NCBI RefSeq assembly: GCF_036962705.1
Contig: NZ_JBALOQ010000007.1
Span: forward strand, 83,594 to 147,593
Direction of reading: 5' to 3'
DNA from: Ferdinandcohnia sp036962705
Lineage (GTDB): Bacteria > Bacillota > Bacilli > Bacillales > Bacillaceae_L
DNA length: 64,000 nt
Part shown: positions 60,350 through 64,000 of the stretch, in pieces
Layout: each line of letters begins with the position of its first letter
Position numbering within the stretch: the stretch's first letter is position 1
Translations under genes and position numbers: made by a program
The notes under the pieces: generated by a model
The model's input: the letters and a program-made list of their open reading frames with translations, nothing else
Database searches by the model: none
Told to the model about the DNA's origin: nothing

Positions 60350-61306
60350 TTACGACTTTAATACTCTAATTGGTTCCCCTCTAAGAAATGCCTGTATATC
60401 TTCAACTGCTTCCCTAAAATAAGTTTCATAGTTTGCCCTAGTCACATACCCTAAATGTGGTAGAGCTAACACATTAGGTAATTCTCGAAAACTATGATTT
60501 TCTGGCAACGGTTCCTGTTCGTATACATCGAGCCCTGCACCCGCGATCCAGTTATTTTTTAAAGCAACTACAAGGTCCTCCTGATTGACGATTGCCGCTC
60601 TTGAAGTATTAATGAGAAAGGCATCTCTTTTCATTAATTGTAATTCCTTTTCCCTAATTAAATTTCTTGTTCGGTCACTAAGTACTAAATGGATTGAAAC
60701 AATATCACTTTTTTCCAATAATTCTTCCAATAAATCAGCCTTATCTACACCAATCTCGTCGGTTCTCTCTTTTGTGAGGTTTTGACTCCATGCAATAATT
60801 TCCATCCCAAATGCTTTTCCAATTTGCGCCATTCTGCTACCAATTTTCCCAAGACCAATTAAACCTAGTTTTTTTCCATATAAGTCTGTTCCTATTGTTG
60901 ATTGCCATGGTCCATTTGACCTAAGTGTTTGGCTCTCTTGTACTATGTTTCTCGACAGACCCAAAATCAAAGACCAGGCAAGCTCAGTTGGTGGCTGTGA
61001 ACTACTTGCCGTTCCACAAACCGTAATCCCTAATGTTGTTGCGACATTCATGTTAATAGATGCATTTCTCATACCAGACGTGATTAATAGTTTTAAATTT
61101 GGCAGACGTTTTAAAAGTGAGGCTGGAAATGGTGTACGTTCCCGCATAATAATGATAATTTCATAGTCTATAATAGACTCAACAAGTTCATCTTCATTAT
61201 AAATATGTTTGTTAATGCTTGTGATTTTTACTTCATTGGAAATCAAAGACCAATCCACCAATTGTAGTGCAACATTTTGATAATCATCTAGTATTACACA
61301 TTTCAT
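60350..61306 (-). CDS. D-2-hydroxyacid dehydrogenase
   Basis: 318 aa from ATG 61306, with GGGGG 8 nt upstream; the in-frame TTG at 61312 is less likely. NAD motif GLGKIG at 151-156, catalytic Arg236 (INTSRAAIV), Glu265 (YEQEPLP) and His284 (LPHLGYVT). It reduces a 2-oxoacid to the D-2-hydroxyacid or the reverse, as in glycerate, lactate or phosphoglycerate dehydrogenases. No clear operon partner; the substrate may be related to the organic acid genes to its left. Confidence 0.92.
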   Translation of the reverse strand: MKCVILDDYQNVALQLVDWSLISNEVKITSINKHIYNEDELVESIIDYEIIIIMRERTPFPASLLKRLPNLKLLITSGMRNASINMNVATTLGITVCGTASSSQPPTELAWSLILGLSRNIVQESQTLRSNGPWQSTIGTDLYGKKLGLIGLGKIGSRMAQIGKAFGMEIIAWSQNLTKERTDEIGVDKADLLEELLEKSDIVSIHLVLSDRTRNLIREKELQLMKRDAFLINTSRAAIVNQEDLVVALKNNWIAGAGLDVYEQEPLPENHSFRELPNVLALPHLGYVTRANYETYFREAVEDIQAFLRGEPIRVLKS

Positions 61307-61542
61307 ATACAATACCCCCTTATTTCATAACTGTCCTTATTACTTATTATATTAAACAATAGTTGCAAACGAATGAGAAAAATTATAATACATTCATAAT
61401 AACTTAGACATTGCTAATCATTATGCTTGTGTCTTCCAGTAGAAAATAACTATGATTTCTTGATTTTTTTGTTTTTATTTTTCATATTCGATGATCTGTT
61501 ATAAAATAGAGGTTCAGTATCCTTACGATTGGAGAAACAAAT

Positions 61543-63648
61543 ATGAGAGGTTTATTTGAAAAAATAATGCCATATATAAAACGAGGCTGGGAATCTATTA
61601 AACGATTTTGGCGTGAGAAGCATCTTACGAAAATTTTATTGCTAATTATGTTAGTCTTTATTCTTGTATCCATGCTTTTCTTTGCATTCATGGCAACTCA
61701 AGCAAACGTTCAGTCATTAAAGGATGGTTTGCGGCAATCGACTGTTATTTATGATAAAGACGGTGCAGTAGCAAGTAATATTGTGACAAATCGAACGGAA
61801 GGTGTAATGGTTGAAGACCTACCCGACCATGTAAAAAATGCAGTCATAGCAATTGAAGATGAACGATTTTATAGCCATAACGGCTTTGATATTAAAGGGA
61901 TCATGCGTGCCTTTTTTAATAATCTATTTGCTGGAAGAATCACTGGTGGAGGAAGTACGATCACTCAGCAGCTGACAAAGAATGCCCTTCTCTCACCTGA
62001 GCAGACCTATAAACGGAAAATTGAGGAGCTCTTCTTAGCGTTAGAAATTGAAAAGCATTATTCCAAGGATGAAATTTTGCAAATGTATTTGAATCAGGTA
62101 TTCTTCGGAAATGGATCATGGGGAATTAGCCAGGCTTCTAAAAAATATTTTAATAAAGATATTGGAAATGTATCTATTAGTGAGGCAGCAATGTTAGCTG
62201 GAGTTCTCCAAGCTCCTTCTGCATTAGACCCTTATCGAAATTACGATAGAGCCATCAAGAGAAGAAATACAGTTTTATTAAAAATGCATGAATTAAAGAT
62301 GATAACGGATGATGAATATGCACAAGCAAAAAATGACGAAATCCAGCTTGAGGATGGTGGCGGAAGTTATATTAAAAGAAGCTATCCTTATTATGTAGAT
62401 GCCGTTCTTGATGAAGCCATTAATAAATATGGTCTAACACAAGAGGAAATCCTTACACGTGGATACCGAATCTATACGGAAATGGATCAGCATATTCAAT
62501 CCTCCCTTGAAGCTGTCTATAAGATGGATTACCTTTTCCCAAAAGGTACAGATGTACTCGTGCAAAGTGGCGCTGTTATGTTACATCCTGAAACTGGAGG
62601 TGTGCTTGGTCTAGTCGGAGGCCGTGGTGAACATGTATTCCGTGGCTTTAATCGTGCTACTCACTTGCAGGCACAACCAGGGTCAACGATAAAGCCATTA
62701 GCCGTTTATACTCCTGCACTTGAAGCAGGCTATGAGGTAACTTCAGTACTCAAGGATGAGCTTAAAACTTATGGCGATTACACACCAGAGAATTTTTCAA
62801 AAACATACCAAGGTGAGGTAAAGATGTATGAGGCAGTAGAGGATTCCCTTAATGCACCGACAGTTTGGCTGTTAGACCAAATTGGATTGGATAAAGGACT
62901 GGATTCTTTACGAAGATTTGGTATTCCTTTTGCAGAAGAAGATAAGTATCTCGGCATCGGACTTGGCGGTATGCATAAAGGCACTTCACCTTTACAACTT
63001 GCGGAAGCCTATTCTGTTTTTGCAAATGATGGAAAACGACCAGACGGACATCTGATTTCAAAAATTGTAGGCCCAACCGGAAATGTCATTGCAGAGCATA
63101 ATCACAAAACAACTCGTGTTACTTCTAAAAAAGTAGCCAATGATATGACATCCATGCTTCTAAACGTTGTTGAAACAGGTTCAGGTAAGGGAACAAAAAT
63201 CGCTGATGTTGAGTTAGCAGGAAAAACAGGATCAACACAGCTACCTTATAAAGATATTAATGGTACAAAAGATCAATGGTTTGTAGGATATACTCCTAAT
63301 TTCGTCGGTGCCGTTTGGTTAGGTTATGACAAAACAGACAAAACCCATTATATTCGAGGAAGCAGCTCAGATTATATCGTTCCTATATTTAAGGCAATGA
63401 TGGAGGAAATGCTCCCTTCGATGGAAGTGGATTCCTTTGATGTCGTCTCCGTTAATGCGAAGCTTTCCGGACAAGAGGATCGAAAAACAATCACAAAAGA
63501 AGAAATTAAACAAAAAGCAGAAAAAGTTGAAGAAACATTAAAAGAAGAAAGTGCAAAATGGAAGCTCGTTTTGGATGAGGCGAAAAAAGACATTAAGGAT
63601 GTTAGTCAAAAAGTGAAAGAAAAAGTACAGGGATTACTTGGAAACTAA
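61543..63648 (+). CDS. Class A penicillin-binding protein (second copy)
   Basis: 701 aa. Cytoplasmic basic N-terminus, membrane anchor about 30-52, glycosyltransferase domain with EDERFY (Glu105) and GGGSTITQQLTKN, transpeptidase with STIK (Ser381-Lys384), SLN (435-437) and KTGS (561-564). It ends in a Lys/Glu-rich coiled tail (about 650-701) in place of the fibronectin-like domain of PbpF. By size and motifs it may be the PbpG (PBP2d)-like partner of PbpF, which in B. subtilis acts redundantly with it in spores. RBS TTGGAG precedes ATG 61543. Confidence 0.93.
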   Translation: MRGLFEKIMPYIKRGWESIKRFWREKHLTKILLLIMLVFILVSMLFFAFMATQANVQSLKDGLRQSTVIYDKDGAVASNIVTNRTEGVMVEDLPDHVKNAVIAIEDERFYSHNGFDIKGIMRAFFNNLFAGRITGGGSTITQQLTKNALLSPEQTYKRKIEELFLALEIEKHYSKDEILQMYLNQVFFGNGSWGISQASKKYFNKDIGNVSISEAAMLAGVLQAPSALDPYRNYDRAIKRRNTVLLKMHELKMITDDEYAQAKNDEIQLEDGGGSYIKRSYPYYVDAVLDEAINKYGLTQEEILTRGYRIYTEMDQHIQSSLEAVYKMDYLFPKGTDVLVQSGAVMLHPETGGVLGLVGGRGEHVFRGFNRATHLQAQPGSTIKPLAVYTPALEAGYEVTSVLKDELKTYGDYTPENFSKTYQGEVKMYEAVEDSLNAPTVWLLDQIGLDKGLDSLRRFGIPFAEEDKYLGIGLGGMHKGTSPLQLAEAYSVFANDGKRPDGHLISKIVGPTGNVIAEHNHKTTRVTSKKVANDMTSMLLNVVETGSGKGTKIADVELAGKTGSTQLPYKDINGTKDQWFVGYTPNFVGAVWLGYDKTDKTHYIRGSSSDYIVPIFKAMMEEMLPSMEVDSFDVVSVNAKLSGQEDRKTITKEEIKQKAEKVEETLKEESAKWKLVLDEAKKDIKDVSQKVKEKVQGLLGN

Positions 63649-63654
63649 TTTTAC

Positions 63655-63696
63655 AAAGAGTATTGCTCATAAGCGAGCAATACTCTTTTTTTTTTT
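63655..63696 (+). terminator. Strong terminator of the second class A PBP gene
   Basis: 14-bp perfect stem AAAGAGTATTGCTC/GAGCAATACTCTTT (63655-63668, 63675-63688) with a 6-nt loop and a long T run. Confidence 0.9.
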
Positions 63697-63723
63697 CAAA
63701 TGGTGGCGGTTCGAGTGCCAACT

Positions 63724-64000
63724 TCCTCCTAGTATCTGGTATTTGGTGGACATCCACGGCGATTCGAGGGACATCAATCTCCTGGCATCTGGTATTTGGT
63801 GGACATCCACGGCGATTCGGATGACATCAATCTCCTAGTATCTGGTATTAGGTGGACCTCAAAAGCGATTCGGGTGTCATCATTCTCCTAGTATCTGGTA
63901 TTCGGTGGACCTCCACGGCGATTCGGGTGACATCATTCTCCTAGTATCTGGTATACAGTGGACCTCCAGGGCTTCGGGGGACATCATTCTCCTAGTATCT
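63724..64000. repeat. 53-bp tandem repeat array, running past the window
   Basis: The anchor AGTATCTGGT (one copy GGCATCTGGT) begins at 63731, 63784, 63837, 63890, 63943 and 63994, a 53-bp period (the last interval is 51). Units share TATCTGGTATTNGGTGGAC and GCGATTCGGGTGACATCA. The array starts right after the PBP terminator and the sixth copy is cut by the window edge. No distinct spacers, so it is not a CRISPR. Short ORFs through it have no codon-like pattern. Confidence 0.92.

Noticed and set aside
63638..63838. Plus-strand 66-aa ORF at the right end
   Set aside because: It crosses the PBP stop, the terminator and the 53-bp repeats; its repeated peptide reflects the DNA repeat.

Overview
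The window is AT-rich chromosomal DNA from a low-GC Gram-positive bacterium of the Bacillaceae. Support for this: AGGAGG-type ribosome binding sites, frequent GTG/TTG starts, comK, a T-box leader on argS, a CcpA cre site, a Bacillus FadR operator, and a gene order (sipV-yhjE, yhjD, comK, yhfN, lcfB, lplJ, yhfI, yhfH, hemY-hemH-hemE, pbpF, hmoB, yhfA) that recalls the pbpF-to-yhjF part of the Bacillus subtilis map. Large blocks with no counterpart in that B. subtilis stretch are inserted: an acyl/ketosynthase/LIV-transporter cluster (1.5-17.6 kb), aceB-aceA, argS, and a tricarboxylate/methylcitrate cluster (43.6-57.4 kb).

Layout. 1-1.15 kb: 5' part of a secreted LTD/OB-fold protein that runs off the left edge. 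1.5-17.6 kb (all minus strand): acyl-CoA ligase 1; a nine-gene unit with a LivK-type lipoprotein, two ATPases and two permeases, a 59-aa protein, a KAS III-like ketosynthase, an alpha/beta hydrolase and a FabG-like reductase; a TetR regulator, acyl-CoA ligase 2 and a second ketosynthase; and a 1078-aa STAND regulator ending in a SARP/BTAD module. 17.7-23.5 kb: signal peptidase, TVP38 protein, S9 peptidase, YhjD, ComK and small proteins. 23.5-27.9 kb: glyoxylate shunt and an M48 protease. 28-33.2 kb: T-box/argS, an alkyltransferase-like protein, enoyl-CoA hydratase and LcfB. 33.3-43.5 kb: lipoate ligase, YhfI, YhfH, late haem synthesis, PbpF, HmoB and a YhfA-type membrane protein. 43.6-55.6 kb: prpB, prpD, tctABC, a CitAB-like two-component system, aconitase and prpF. 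55.8-64 kb: LysR regulator, RraA-family aldolase, MFS transporter, aldehyde dehydrogenase, D-2-hydroxyacid dehydrogenase and a second class A PBP, followed by a tandem-repeat array at the right edge.

The most interesting part is 1.5-17.6 kb. Two promoters, of ligase 1 and of the transporter operon, share the architecture TGTAACT-N4-TGTAACT-N9-(-10), an 11-bp direct repeat in place of a normal -35. That is the layout expected of SARP-type activators, and a SARP/BTAD-domain regulator is encoded at the end of the same cluster. The two ketosynthase paralogues carry His where FabH has its catalytic Asn, and one has its candidate Cys displaced by two residues. The cluster looks like a self-contained uptake, CoA-activation and beta-keto/beta-hydroxyacyl processing pathway for an unidentified carboxylate. 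The second notable system is a tricarboxylate uptake and methylcitrate-type catabolic cluster without a visible methylcitrate synthase, with a cre site and a likely LysR motif shared by two promoters.

All calls come from reading the sequence by eye. Family names rest on motifs and remembered relatives, not on database searches.
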